NCBI RefSeq assembly: GCF_019218755.1
Contig: NZ_JAHUWZ010000015.1
Span: forward strand, 1 to 39,104
Direction of reading: 5' to 3'
Length of the DNA stretch: 39,104 bases
Source: Acidovorax sp. sif1233
GTDB lineage: Bacteria > Pseudomonadota > Gammaproteobacteria > Burkholderiales > Burkholderiaceae_C
The notes below the pieces were generated by a model that was not told the DNA's origin, did no database searches, and was given only the letters and a program-made list of their open reading frames with translations. Positions 1 to 7,176 of the stretch are shown piece by piece. Position 1 is the stretch's first letter, and each line of letters begins with the position of its first letter. A program made the translations under genes and the position numbers.

Positions 1-714
1 GGCCAGATCGCGGGCGGCCAGCGCGGCGCGCACCGGCGCGAGCGGCGGCGGCACGGGCTCGGCGGCGAGGTGCGGCACGGGGTCGGCGCGCAGGGCGTTC
101 ACCCACTGGATGCGGTCGCGCGGCTGGCTCAGCACGAGCTTGACCGGGGCCTTGCCCACCTCGGCGATGGCAGCCTCGTTGGCGCCCACCGAGACCTGGC
201 CCTGCGCATTGGAGAACTCCACCGTGCCCGACAGCACGGTGAGCAGCGTGCGGCCATCGTCCTCCACGGCGAGGTCCCAGTCCGTGCCGCGGATCGCGGC
301 GGTGGCGGCCGGCGTCTCCAGGTTCAGCCGGCTGCCATCGGCCCGGCGCGTCTGCGTCCACGCGCGCCCGGCGTTGAGCAGCAGGGTGGTCACGGGCTGG
401 GCCGGCGTGGCCACGCCCTTGACCTGCAGCACGGTGTTCTGGTGCAGGCGCAGCTGCGTGTCGTCGGCGAACAGCAGGGCCATCTTGGCGGCCTGGCGCG
501 TGCGCACGAAGTCGCCCGTGGCCAGGGCCTGGGCGGGGCGGGCGGGCTGCCAGTCGGCGGCAGCCGCGGCGCGCTGGTCGCCCGTACCCTGCAGGCTGAC
601 GATCTCCGCGGCCGCGCCCGCGGGCACGGCGGCGTGGCCGGAGAGCGGCCAGGCCAGGGCGGTCAACGCGGCCAGCGCCGTGAGGGCGGGCAGGCAATTC
701 TTCTTGTGGGGCAT
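1..714 (-). CDS. FecR-domain exported protein (3' end beyond window)
   Basis: The reading frame is open for 238 codons from an ATG at 714 down to base 1, so the C-terminus lies outside the window. The N-terminus is a typical Sec signal peptide: a basic start (MPHKK), a hydrophobic core and a probable cleavage near SGHA/AVPAG at about residue 28. Residues ~60-185 match a FecR domain: a threshold-like GDFVRT segment, LHQNTVLQV, then the hallmark TPAATAAIRGTDWDLAV and LSGTVEF stretch. FecR domains occur in sigma-regulator proteins and, when secreted without a transmembrane anchor as here, in large periplasmic or surface proteins often followed by TPR repeats. Which kind this is cannot be told from the part seen. 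No strong Shine-Dalgarno precedes the ATG. It is divergent from the C26 hydrolase. Confidence 0.8.
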   Translation of the reverse strand, partial: MPHKKNCLPALTALAALTALAWPLSGHAAVPAGAAAEIVSLQGTGDQRAAAAADWQPARPAQALATGDFVRTRQAAKMALLFADDTQLRLHQNTVLQVKGVATPAQPVTTLLLNAGRAWTQTRRADGSRLNLETPAATAAIRGTDWDLAVEDDGRTLLTVLSGTVEFSNAQGQVSVGANEAAIAEVGKAPVKLVLSQPRDRIQWVNALRADPVPHLAAEPVPPPLAPVRAALAARDLA

Positions 715-898
715 GTCGTGGACTTTCGGGGAAGGCTGGAATGGCACCCGCCGGGCGCAACCTCCCTGGCGCCCGGCGTGCAGAAATTATCACGAGCCCC
801 GGCCCCGCAGCCCCCCGCCTACACGCTGCATGCGCTTGCATTTTCATGAAGAAAGCCACATTTCGCAGCATCAAGTCAGGGCCCGGGGATCGCGCACC

Positions 899-936
899 AC
901 CCCGCACGGCCCCTTCCTACAGACGCCGTGCGGGGT
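899..936. repeat. Perfect 12-bp inverted repeat, candidate activator site
   Basis: The arms ACCCCGCACGGC (899-910) and GCCGTGCGGGGT (925-936) are exact reverse complements around a 14-base spacer. The centre lies about 59 bases before the start point predicted from the sigma-54 promoter downstream, which is where an enhancer-binding protein site could sit. No T-run follows on either strand, so a terminator is unlikely. The function is inference. Confidence 0.55.
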
Positions 937-948
937 CGGTGCTACAAA

Positions 949-966
949 TTGGCATACCCCTTGCAT
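949..966 (+). promoter_or_regulatory. Sigma-54 (RpoN) type -24/-12 promoter
   Basis: TTGGCATACCCCTTGCAT fits the RpoN consensus YTGGCACG-N4-TTGCW. The invariant GG (951-952) and GC (963-964) are separated by exactly 10 bases, and only the two bases after TGGCA differ from consensus. The expected start point is near 976, about 35 bases before the ATG at 1011 of the C26 hydrolase. The perfect palindrome GCACCGGGTGC (968-978) overlaps the predicted start point and may be a repressor site or chance. Confidence 0.6.
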
Positions 967-1010
967 CGCACCGGGTGCACACCATTTGCGTACTGCCCGG
1001 AGCCTCCACC

Positions 1011-1883
1011 ATGCCCGCTTCCCGCCGCCTCAAGATTGGTCTGTCCGCCTGTTTCCAGCATGCCGACCCCACCCGCCCGCTTTTCACCGGCAAGACGCTG
1101 CAGTACGTCGAGCAGTCCATCGCGCACTGGCTCATGTCCGCCGGCGCGATGGTCGTGATGGTGCCCTGTCCCACGGGCGAGACGGCGCGCGGCGACGTGA
1201 CGCTCGCGCACTACGCCGACTGGCTCGACGGCGTGGTCATGCACGGCGGCGCCGACGTCTGGCCGGGCAACTACGGCGAGGAGCCGCTGCGCGAGGAGTG
1301 GCTGGGCGACCGGGTGCGCGACCTGTACGACCTGGCCGTGGTGAAAGCGTTCGCCGAGGTGCGCAAGCCCATCTTCGGCGTCTGCCGGGGCCTGCAGCTG
1401 ATCAACGTGGCGTTTGGCGGTGCGCTCTACCAGGACCTGCAGACCCAGCACCCCGGGGCGCTGGAGCACCGCAACGCGACCACGTACGACCAGCATTTCC
1501 ACGACATCCATATCGTGCCGGACTCGCACCTGGCCAAGCTGTATCCCGACACGCCCCGCGCCCGCGTCAACAGCATCCACCACCAGGGCATCAAGCGGGT
1601 GGCGCCGGATTTTGTCGTCGAGGCCCTGAGCGAACCCGACGGCGTGCCCGAAGCGATCCGCCTGAAGCCCGCGCCAGGGCGCGGCTACATCGCCGCCACG
1701 CAGTGGCATCCGGAATTTCACAAGGTGGGCGCGGACACCTTGGACGACACCGCCATCCTCGACGACTTCCTGTCCGCCTGTGCGCTGGCCAAGGCCAACC
1801 CCCCGCCGCACCGCGGCCCCCTGCGCATCCGCGACCGGGCGACACGGATGCTGCGGCAGGCGCTGCACAGGACCCGGGAGTGA
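1011..1883 (+). CDS. Class I glutamine amidotransferase-like hydrolase (peptidase C26)
   Basis: This 290-residue protein belongs to the peptidase C26 / gamma-glutamyl-GABA hydrolase family (PuuD-like), cytosolic enzymes that cleave gamma-glutamyl amides, for example in polyamine breakdown. The triad is visible: nucleophile Cys125 in FGVCRGLQ, and His233 and Glu235 in QWHPEF. The glycine-rich HGGADVWPGNYG stretch at ~79-89 is typical of the family. The frame is open further upstream, but the ATG at 1011 is preferred: it follows a weak GGAG, starts just before the conserved IGLS segment, and lies ~35 bases behind the predicted sigma-54 start point. RpoN control would fit a nitrogen-scavenging role. 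The exact substrate is not shown, and no put or puu neighbours are present. Confidence 0.88.
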   Translation: MPASRRLKIGLSACFQHADPTRPLFTGKTLQYVEQSIAHWLMSAGAMVVMVPCPTGETARGDVTLAHYADWLDGVVMHGGADVWPGNYGEEPLREEWLGDRVRDLYDLAVVKAFAEVRKPIFGVCRGLQLINVAFGGALYQDLQTQHPGALEHRNATTYDQHFHDIHIVPDSHLAKLYPDTPRARVNSIHHQGIKRVAPDFVVEALSEPDGVPEAIRLKPAPGRGYIAATQWHPEFHKVGADTLDDTAILDDFLSACALAKANPPPHRGPLRIRDRATRMLRQALHRTRE

Positions 1884-1910
1884 GCGCACGCCGCGCCCAG
1901 GCGCGGCGCC

Positions 1911-2870
1911 TCAGGCGGGCTGCGCCCGCACGGCTTGCCCGGCCTTGACCTCGGCGCCCGGGCCGCCGGCCAGGGCCGTCCCCACCACATCCTCCATCTG
2001 CGCCCGCAGCCAGCGGTGCGCCGCATCCTGCTGGTAGCGCGCGTGCCAGACCAGGTACATCGGCAGGCGCGGGCAAGGCACCGGCACGGGCGCGCTGGCC
2101 AGCGCCGAGAGCGCCGTGCGGCCCAGCAGCGAGGGGGCGGTGGTGAGCAGCGGCGTGCCGCGCACGAACGCGGGCAGCGCCCCGAAGCCCGGCACGCGCA
2201 CCGCGAAGCGGCGGTGCAGGCCGCGGGCCGCGAGCTGGCGGTCCAGCGCCAGGCCGCGGTGCGCCTCATAGGCCACCGTCACATGCGCCGCCGCGAGATA
2301 GTCCTGCGCGTCGCGCGGCGCCTCGCGCACGGCAGGGTCGTAAAACACCCGGTACTGGTCCTCGAACAGGCGCTTTTGCAGGATGTCGGTGCCGTCCGGC
2401 GGGCGCGGGGTGATGGCCAGCTGGCATGCATCCGAGCGCAGCAGGTCCGCGCCGGGCGCGCCGCTGGGCACGATGCGCAGCGTGACATCGGGCGCGGCCT
2501 CGCGCAGGCGGGCGGCCAGGGGCGGCAGCAGCAGGTCGCGCTGGAAATCGTTGGCGGCCAGGGTCAGGTCGGCCCGCCAGCGGGCAGGGTCGAACGCGCA
2601 GCCCTGCGCGAACTGCTGCATCTGGCGCAGCAGCTCGCGCGCCGGCGCCGCCAGGCTTTCGGCCCGCGCGGTGGGCACGATACCCCGCCCCCGCTTGACG
2701 AACAGCGGGTCTCCCGTGATGGCGCGCAGCTTGCCCAGCAGGTGGCTCACCGCCGACTGCGTGACGCCCAGACGGGCGGCGGCGGCGGTGATGCTGCCGG
2801 TTTCCAGCACCGCCACCAGCAGTTGCAGCAGGTGGGCGTCCAGGCCCGACCAATCATCGATTCTGCTCAT
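1911..2870 (-). CDS. LysR-family regulator, divergent from ligAB
   Basis: This is a LysR-type transcriptional regulator of 319 residues from the ATG at 2870. The N-terminal winged HTH is clear (LLVAVLETGSITAAAARLGVTQSAVSHLLGKL, then GDPLFVKRGRG), followed by an effector-binding domain. The frame extends to an ATG at 2897 and a TTG at 2906. The 2870 start is preferred because it puts the HTH at the usual distance from the N-terminus, but Shine-Dalgarno signals do not decide it. The gene is head-to-head with ligA, 84 bases between start codons, so it is the likely regulator of the dioxygenase genes, perhaps responding to a ring-cleavage intermediate. That role is inferred from position. Confidence 0.88.
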   Translation of the reverse strand: MSRIDDWSGLDAHLLQLLVAVLETGSITAAAARLGVTQSAVSHLLGKLRAITGDPLFVKRGRGIVPTARAESLAAPARELLRQMQQFAQGCAFDPARWRADLTLAANDFQRDLLLPPLAARLREAAPDVTLRIVPSGAPGADLLRSDACQLAITPRPPDGTDILQKRLFEDQYRVFYDPAVREAPRDAQDYLAAAHVTVAYEAHRGLALDRQLAARGLHRRFAVRVPGFGALPAFVRGTPLLTTAPSLLGRTALSALASAPVPVPCPRLPMYLVWHARYQQDAAHRWLRAQMEDVVGTALAGGPGAEVKAGQAVRAQPA

Positions 2871-2954
2871 GCGTTCGATGATCTTTGCCCCCTTCATCTT
2901 TGGCAATGCACGCCCGACACTGCGGCCTGACCTACATCAAGCCACGGAGACATC

Positions 2955-3311
2955 GTGACCACGAAACCCACCCCGCCGCGCCCCATCCCGGGCACCACGC
3001 CGTTCGATGGCGCCCAGGCCCGCAAGGGCTATGCGCTCAACAAGATGTGCTTCTCGTTCAACGACGAGGCCAACCGCAAGGCCTTCGCCGAGGACGAGGA
3101 GGCCTACATGCAGCAGTACGGCCTGAACGCGCAGCAGGCCGCCGCCATCCGCGCCAGGAACGTGCTGCAGCTCATCGCGGCGGGCGGCAACGCCTACTAC
3201 CTGGCCAAGTTCGCGGGCATCTTCAAGCTCGACATGCAGGACATCGGCGCGCAGCAGACGGGCATGACCAAGGACGAATTCAAGGCCATGCTCGTGGCCG
3301 CCGGCCAATAA
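2955..3311 (+). CDS. ligA: Protocatechuate 4,5-dioxygenase alpha subunit (LigA)
   Basis: This 118-residue protein matches the small alpha subunit of the type II extradiol dioxygenase LigAB, which opens protocatechuate by meta-cleavage to 4-carboxy-2-hydroxymuconate semialdehyde. The family signature is seen in the helical core: GYALNKMCFSFNDEANRKAF, then QAAAIRARN and LIAAGGNAYYLAKFAG. LigA caps the beta-subunit active site and has no metal ligands. The start is GTG at 2955, with GGAG five bases ahead. It is followed 11 bases later by ligB in an obvious two-gene operon and is slightly shorter than the Sphingobium LigA. A related substrate such as gallate cannot be excluded. Confidence 0.92.
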   Translation: MTTKPTPPRPIPGTTPFDGAQARKGYALNKMCFSFNDEANRKAFAEDEEAYMQQYGLNAQQAAAIRARNVLQLIAAGGNAYYLAKFAGIFKLDMQDIGAQQTGMTKDEFKAMLVAAGQ

Positions 3312-3322
3312 GGAGACATCAC

Positions 3323-4168
3323 ATGGCACAACTCATCGGTGGCCTCGGCACCTCGCACATCCCCGCCATTGGCGGCGCCATCCACAAGGGCCTGCAGAAC
3401 GAGCCCTACTGGAAACCCTTCTTCGACGGCTTTCCGCCCATCCGCCAGTGGCTGCAGGCCCGCAAGCCCGATGTGGTCGTGATGTTCTACAACGACCACG
3501 GCCTGAACTTCTTCCTGGACAAGATACCCACCTTCGCCGTGGGCGCCGCCGCCGAATACCACAACGCCGACGAGGGCTGGGGCATTCCCACGCTGCCGCC
3601 ATTCGCGGGCGAGGTGGACCTGTCGTGGCATCTCATCAACACGCTGATCGACCAGGAGTTCGACGTGACCACCTGCCAGGAGATGCTGGTGGACCACGCC
3701 TGCACGCTGCCGCTCAAGCTCTTCTGGCCCGAGGGCGACTGCCCCGTGACGGTGGTGCCGGTGTGCATCAACACCGTGCAGTTCCCGCTGCCGTCGGCCA
3801 AGCGCTGCTATGCGCTGGGCAAGGCCGTGGGCCAGGCCATCCAGAGCTGGGACAGCGACAAGAAGGTGGCGGTGATGGCCTCCGGCGGCCTGAGCCACCA
3901 GCTCGACGGCGAGCGCGCGGGCTTCATCAACAAGGCGTTCGACCTGCAGTTCATCGAGAGCCTGACCACCAACCCTGAATGGGCCACGCAGTTCAGCGTG
4001 CACGAGCTGGTGGAGAAGACGGGCACCCAGGGCGTGGAGCTGCTCATGTGGCTGGCGATGCGCGGCGCGCTCAGCGCCGCCGCGCCGGGCGTGCGCCGCG
4101 TGCACAGCAACTACCACATCCCGATCTCGAACACCGCCACCGCTGTCATGGCGCTGGAGGCGGTGTAG
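3323..4168 (+). CDS. ligB: Protocatechuate 4,5-dioxygenase beta subunit (LigB)
   Basis: This 281-residue catalytic subunit carries the non-haem Fe(II) site of LigAB. The ligands known from Sphingobium LigB (His12, His61, Glu242) and the catalytic His195 correspond to His12 (TSHIPAIG), His59 (FYNDHGLNFF), Glu239 (GVELLMW) and His192 (GGLSHQLDG). The ATG at 3323 follows AAGGAG, and the open frame upstream of it belongs to the ligA region. With ligA this gives the ring-cleaving step of the protocatechuate 4,5 pathway in the cytosol. The later pathway genes (semialdehyde dehydrogenase, PDC hydrolase, hydratase, aldolase) are not in this window, so the operon is split or the enzyme serves another catechol. 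Confidence 0.94.
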   Translation: MAQLIGGLGTSHIPAIGGAIHKGLQNEPYWKPFFDGFPPIRQWLQARKPDVVVMFYNDHGLNFFLDKIPTFAVGAAAEYHNADEGWGIPTLPPFAGEVDLSWHLINTLIDQEFDVTTCQEMLVDHACTLPLKLFWPEGDCPVTVVPVCINTVQFPLPSAKRCYALGKAVGQAIQSWDSDKKVAVMASGGLSHQLDGERAGFINKAFDLQFIESLTTNPEWATQFSVHELVEKTGTQGVELLMWLAMRGALSAAAPGVRRVHSNYHIPISNTATAVMALEAV

Positions 4169-4192
4169 CACGGTGGACGGCAGCCCAGGCGC

Positions 4193-4216
4193 CCAGAACC
4201 TGCCCAGGGGTTCTGG
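4193..4216. terminator. Possible bidirectional terminator hairpin
   Basis: An 8-bp perfect stem, CCAGAACC (4193-4200) and GGTTCTGG (4209-4216), with an 8-base loop lies 25 bases after the ligB stop, between convergent genes. It lacks a U-tract, so intrinsic termination is only a guess. Confidence 0.4.
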
Positions 4217-4305
4217 ATGCGCGGGCTAGCGGCCGGCCACCGCAAGGAAGGCGCGCGGCGCCACCAAGGCCTCGAACGGGTTCCAAGGAGCGCTGGCCGC
4301 CGCCT

Positions 4306-4650
4306 TCAACGCCCTGCCGGCTGGTGCAGGCCAAAGCGGACCCCGCCGGGGTCCGTGCACATGAGAAACACGCCAAAGCCGGGCTCCTGCGGCCCCGGAG
4401 GCTGCACGGTCCCTCCCAGCGCCAGCACACGCTGGGCCGCCTGCGTCGCATCGGCCACTTCAAAGAAGGGGGTGATGGCCCGCGCAGGGTCTGCGCCATG
4501 CAGGCCGACGTTCATGTTCCCATTGCGAAACCAGCCCTCGCCCTCCTTCTCCGTGGGCTCGAAGGCCCATTGAAAGAGGTGGCTGAAAAACTGCTGCGAA
4601 ACCAGGGCGTTTTCGGCTCCAATTTCAAGGAATGAGACGTTGGCGTGCAT
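4306..4650 (-). CDS. VOC-family (glyoxalase/dioxygenase fold) protein
   Basis: This 114-residue single-domain protein of the vicinal oxygen chelate superfamily shows the paired beta-alpha-beta-beta-beta pattern: MHANVSFLEIG at the start, QFFSHLFQWAF in the first helix, then ITPFFEVAD, LGGTVQPPG and FLMCTDPGGVRFGLHQP at the end. Single-domain members usually dimerise, and their substrates vary (methylglyoxal-glutathione adducts, antibiotics, catechols), so no reaction is assigned. The ATG at 4650 has GGAG six bases ahead. An in-frame ATG at 4662 lacks one. It lies 127 bases downstream of the AraC-type gene on the same strand, a common pairing in which the regulator controls the small enzyme. 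Confidence 0.82.
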   Translation of the reverse strand: MHANVSFLEIGAENALVSQQFFSHLFQWAFEPTEKEGEGWFRNGNMNVGLHGADPARAITPFFEVADATQAAQRVLALGGTVQPPGPQEPGFGVFLMCTDPGGVRFGLHQPAGR

Positions 4651-4777
4651 CGGAAGCTCCATCTGAAAAAAACAAGTCAGGTTCGCCAGTCTGGGCTGCT
4701 TGCGCCTGTCCGTCTTGAAGAAAAATGACCTGGGGGGTTCCGGTGCCTCGGACCGCGGCCCCGTCCTCTCCCCCCGG

Positions 4778-5635
4778 CTACGCCGTCTCCACCAGGCTGG
4801 CAGGCTTGCCCGGGACATCGGCCCAGCCTGCGCGCTGATAGGCCGCTGGCGAGCAACCGGCAAAGTGCCGGAACTCCCGGCTCAGGTGGCTCTGGTCGGC
4901 ATATCCGCAGCGGGCGGCCAGATCCGCCAGGTCCGCCATCCCCGCGGGCCCGGTGACCTCTCCCAGGGCCTGCTGGGCCGCGCCAAAACGCAGCCGCCGC
5001 GCCAGGCGCTTGGGTGTATCCCCCAACTGGTTGCGGGACTGCAGCGCCAGATGCCGCTCGCTCCAGCCCACGGCGCGGCACAGGGCAGACATGGACAGGT
5101 TGCCGCGTTGCGCGCTGAGCAATGCCCAGGCCTGCCGCACCGGGGCCTGCGCCGTGTGGCGCGACCGGCCCAGCACCCCCTGCAGACACCGCTGCACCAG
5201 GGCAAACCGCGCGGGCCAATCCGGCGCGTGGTGCAACTGCTCGGACAGCCGCGTGGCCGTGCCGCCCCACACATCGGCCAGCGCGGCCACCGGGCACGAG
5301 AGCACATCCGGACTGCCATGGAACAGCTGAAAGCCCAGCCAGGGTGCCAGCGTCACTTCCACGCAGGACTGCGCTCCCAGGTGCTCGGTCACCATCGGCC
5401 CGCCACCGAGCCCCGCCACCAGGGATTGGTACCGCTGCATGGCGCCGCCGGGCTGCCCGACGCCGTAAGCCGCGTGCCAGCCGATGATCAGCTTGATGCC
5501 CGCGTGCGCGACCTCCAGGCGGCGCACCGTGTGCGGCAGGTATTCCTCGAACCCCCACATCGCGCAGGCGGCGGCGGGCAGCCCCGGCAAGCCGGGGCCG
5601 GGGATGGCCCGGCTTGAGGCGATGAGCGATGGCAT
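4778..5635 (-). CDS. AraC-family transcriptional regulator
   Basis: This 285-residue regulator has a C-terminal AraC-type double HTH at about residues 185-280: LSMSALCRAVGWSERHLALQSRNQLGDTPK for the first helix pair and ADLAARCGYADQSHLSREFRHFAGCSPAAY for the highly conserved second. The N-terminal ~150 residues form a beta-rich sensor domain of the DUF6597 kind (IIGWHAAYG, LGAQSCVEVTLAPWLGFQLF). The ATG at 5635 is chosen because AGGAGG stands five bases ahead. The frame opens 13 codons earlier without such a site. A 15-bp perfect inverted repeat lies 67-108 bases upstream. Likely target: the VOC gene that follows it. Confidence 0.88.
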   Translation of the reverse strand: MPSLIASSRAIPGPGLPGLPAAACAMWGFEEYLPHTVRRLEVAHAGIKLIIGWHAAYGVGQPGGAMQRYQSLVAGLGGGPMVTEHLGAQSCVEVTLAPWLGFQLFHGSPDVLSCPVAALADVWGGTATRLSEQLHHAPDWPARFALVQRCLQGVLGRSRHTAQAPVRQAWALLSAQRGNLSMSALCRAVGWSERHLALQSRNQLGDTPKRLARRLRFGAAQQALGEVTGPAGMADLADLAARCGYADQSHLSREFRHFAGCSPAAYQRAGWADVPGKPASLVETA

Positions 5636-5701
5636 GGGTTCCTCCTGCCGGGCCGAAGTGCGCCGGTGGGCCACCTTACACCGCCCAGCGGCTCCCCAGG
5701 T

Positions 5702-5743
5702 CGCCGGGGTTCGCGGACCCCGCGCGGCCCGCGAACCCCGGCG
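5702..5743. repeat. 15-bp perfect inverted repeat
   Basis: The arms CGCCGGGGTTCGCGG (5702-5716) and CCGCGAACCCCGGCG (5729-5743) are exact reverse complements around a 12-base loop. It lies in the divergent gap between the AraC gene and the radical SAM gene. No T-run follows on either strand. It could be an AraC-site dyad, a transcript leader hairpin or a short mobile palindrome. Confidence 0.6.
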
Positions 5744-5794
5744 GTGCTGGCACGGGAGGCCGCGCAGCCACAGGCTTCAAGCCTTTTTGGCGCC

Positions 5795-5840
5795 CAGCGC
5801 TTGATCCATCTGCACGAACAGCTATTTTTTTAATAGCAAA
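5795..5840 (+). repeat. Oriented AGCTATT/AATAGCA intergenic repeat, copy 1
   Basis: This copy begins CAGCGCTTGATCCAT and ends with the AT-rich dyad AGCTATTTTTTTAATAGCA. The same two-part layout recurs at six other gaps in this window. It is the only copy placed between divergent genes, 50 bases before the radical SAM start. Confidence 0.7.
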
Positions 5841-5872
5841 AACACCCTGCGGGCTGCTCGGGCATCGGAAAA

Positions 5873-5902
5873 TACTGTAAATTCATACAGTGAATTTACA
5901 GT
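5873..5902. promoter_or_regulatory. LexA (SOS) box overlapping the start codon, nested in a 12-bp inverted repeat
   Basis: CTGTAAATTCATACAG (5875-5890) is CTGT-N8-ACAG, the LexA operator form of gamma- and betaproteobacteria. With flanks it matches 16 of 20 positions of the E. coli consensus by my count. Its last base is the first base of the GTG start at 5890. A larger perfect dyad overlays it: arms 5874-5885 and 5891-5902 (ACTGTAAATTCA / TGAATTTACAGT), spacer TACAG. AATACT (5871-5876) could serve as a -10, which would make the transcript leaderless or nearly so. No Shine-Dalgarno is present. Confidence 0.75.
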
Positions 5903-7176
5903 CCAAACTCGCCATCCTGGCCGACGCCGCCAAGTACGACGCCTCGTGCGCATCCAGCGGCGCGGCGCCGCGCGATTCGGTGGGCGGGCGCGGCATGGGC
6001 TCCACCGAGGGCATGGGCATCTGCCACAGCTACGCGCCGGACGGCCGCTGCATCTCGCTGCTCAAGATCCTGCTCACCAACTTCTGCCAGTACGACTGCC
6101 TGTACTGCGTGAACCGGGTCAGCAGCAACGTGCCGCGCGCCCGCTTCACGGTGCAGGAGGTGGTGCAGCTCACGCTGGACTTCTACCGGCGCAACTGCAT
6201 CGAGGGGCTGTTCCTCTCCAGCGGCATCATCCAGAGCCCCGACTACACCATGGAGCAGGTGGTGGAGGTGGCGCGCGTGCTGCGCGAGGAGCACGACTTT
6301 CGCGGCTACATCCACCTCAAGACCATCCCCGATGCCTCGCCCGAGCTGATGGAGCGCGCGGGCCGCCATGCCGACCGGCTGAGCATCAACGTGGAGCTGC
6401 CCACGCCCGAAGGGCTCACGGCCCTGGCGCCGCAGAAGGACGGCGCGGCCATCGCGCGCTCCATGGCGCGCATGGCGGTGCACATCGAGGACGCGCGGCA
6501 GGCGCGCAAGGAACAGCAGGCCGCCGCCCAGGTGGTGTCGATGCCCGCCACCCGGCGCACGCTCACGCGGCGCGCGGCGGCACCACACTTCGCGCCCGGC
6601 GGGCAGAGCACGCAGATGATCGTCGGCGCCGACGCCACCGACGACCGCACCATCCTGGCCACCAGCGCCGGGCTGTACGGCGTGCACCGGCTGCGGCGCG
6701 TGTACTACTCGGCCTTCAGCCCCATCCCCGACGCGGCGCGCGCGCTGCCGCTCGTCGCGCCACCCACCGTGCGCGAGCACCGCCTGTACCAGGCCGACTG
6801 GCTGATGCGCTTTTATGGCTTCGCGCACGGCGAGATCGTGCCCGCCGGCCAGGGCGGCATGCTGGCGCTGGACATGGACCCCAAGCTCGCCTGGGCCATC
6901 GCGCACCGCGAGCGTTTTCCCGTGAACCTGAACACCGCCCCGCGCGAGCTGCTGCTGCGCGTGCCCGGCTTCGGCGTGTTGACGGTGGACCGCCTGCTGG
7001 CCGCGCGCCGCGTGCGCCGCCTGCGCCACGCCGACCTGGCGCGGTTGCGCGTGCCGCTCCAGAAGGTGCTGCCCTTCGTGGAGGCCGCCGACTACCGGCC
7101 GGGCCGCGCGCTGGATGCGACCGACCTGGCCGCGCGCATGGCCCCGCCGCCGGCGCAGCGCAAGCTTTTCGATTGA
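5890..7176 (+). CDS. Putative DNA modification/repair radical SAM protein (TIGR03916-like)
   Basis: This 428-residue radical SAM protein has its 4Fe-4S ligands at Cys66, Cys70 and Cys73 (NFCQYDCLYC), a CX3CX2C motif in a TIM-barrel domain that reaches about residue 300. A helix-hairpin-helix at ~346-375 (NLNTAPRELLLRVPGFG) suggests DNA binding. The N-terminus LADAAKYDASCASSG is characteristic of the family annotated as putative DNA modification/repair radical SAM protein. The chemistry is unknown. The GTG at 5890 is the start because the conserved N-terminal motif follows at once. It lies inside a LexA box, with no Shine-Dalgarno. The next gene is the usual partner and begins in a TGATG overlap, so the two are translationally coupled and probably SOS-induced. 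Confidence 0.9.
   Translation: MNLQSKLAILADAAKYDASCASSGAAPRDSVGGRGMGSTEGMGICHSYAPDGRCISLLKILLTNFCQYDCLYCVNRVSSNVPRARFTVQEVVQLTLDFYRRNCIEGLFLSSGIIQSPDYTMEQVVEVARVLREEHDFRGYIHLKTIPDASPELMERAGRHADRLSINVELPTPEGLTALAPQKDGAAIARSMARMAVHIEDARQARKEQQAAAQVVSMPATRRTLTRRAAAPHFAPGGQSTQMIVGADATDDRTILATSAGLYGVHRLRRVYYSAFSPIPDAARALPLVAPPTVREHRLYQADWLMRFYGFAHGEIVPAGQGGMLALDMDPKLAWAIAHRERFPVNLNTAPRELLLRVPGFGVLTVDRLLAARRVRRLRHADLARLRVPLQKVLPFVEAADYRPGRALDATDLAARMAPPPAQRKLFD

Larger units (their letters stand above)
715..1010. other. Divergent intergenic region, fecR-like gene / C26 hydrolase
   Basis: This 296-base stretch separates two divergent genes and has no convincing gene of its own. It holds a perfect 12-bp inverted repeat (arms 899-910 and 925-936) and a sigma-54-type promoter at 949-966, both listed separately. 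The part nearest the FecR gene (715-860) shows nothing clear. Confidence 0.6.

Noticed and set aside
968..978. GCACCGGGTGC as an NtrC-binding site
   Set aside because: NtrC sites have about five bases between half-sites. Here there is one, and the site overlaps the predicted transcript start.
741..1010. Upstream 90-codon extension of the C26 hydrolase
   Set aside because: It lies over the sigma-54 promoter and dyad, has no family similarity, and the ATG at 1011 fits the family N-terminus.
5946..7175. Very long open frame (over 400 codons) in the second frame across the radical SAM gene, joined to the DUF4130 frame
   Set aside because: The composition is shadow-like (Ala/Arg/Gly/His rich), and the overlapping frame has clear radical SAM motifs. 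Only the part from 7176 is a real gene.
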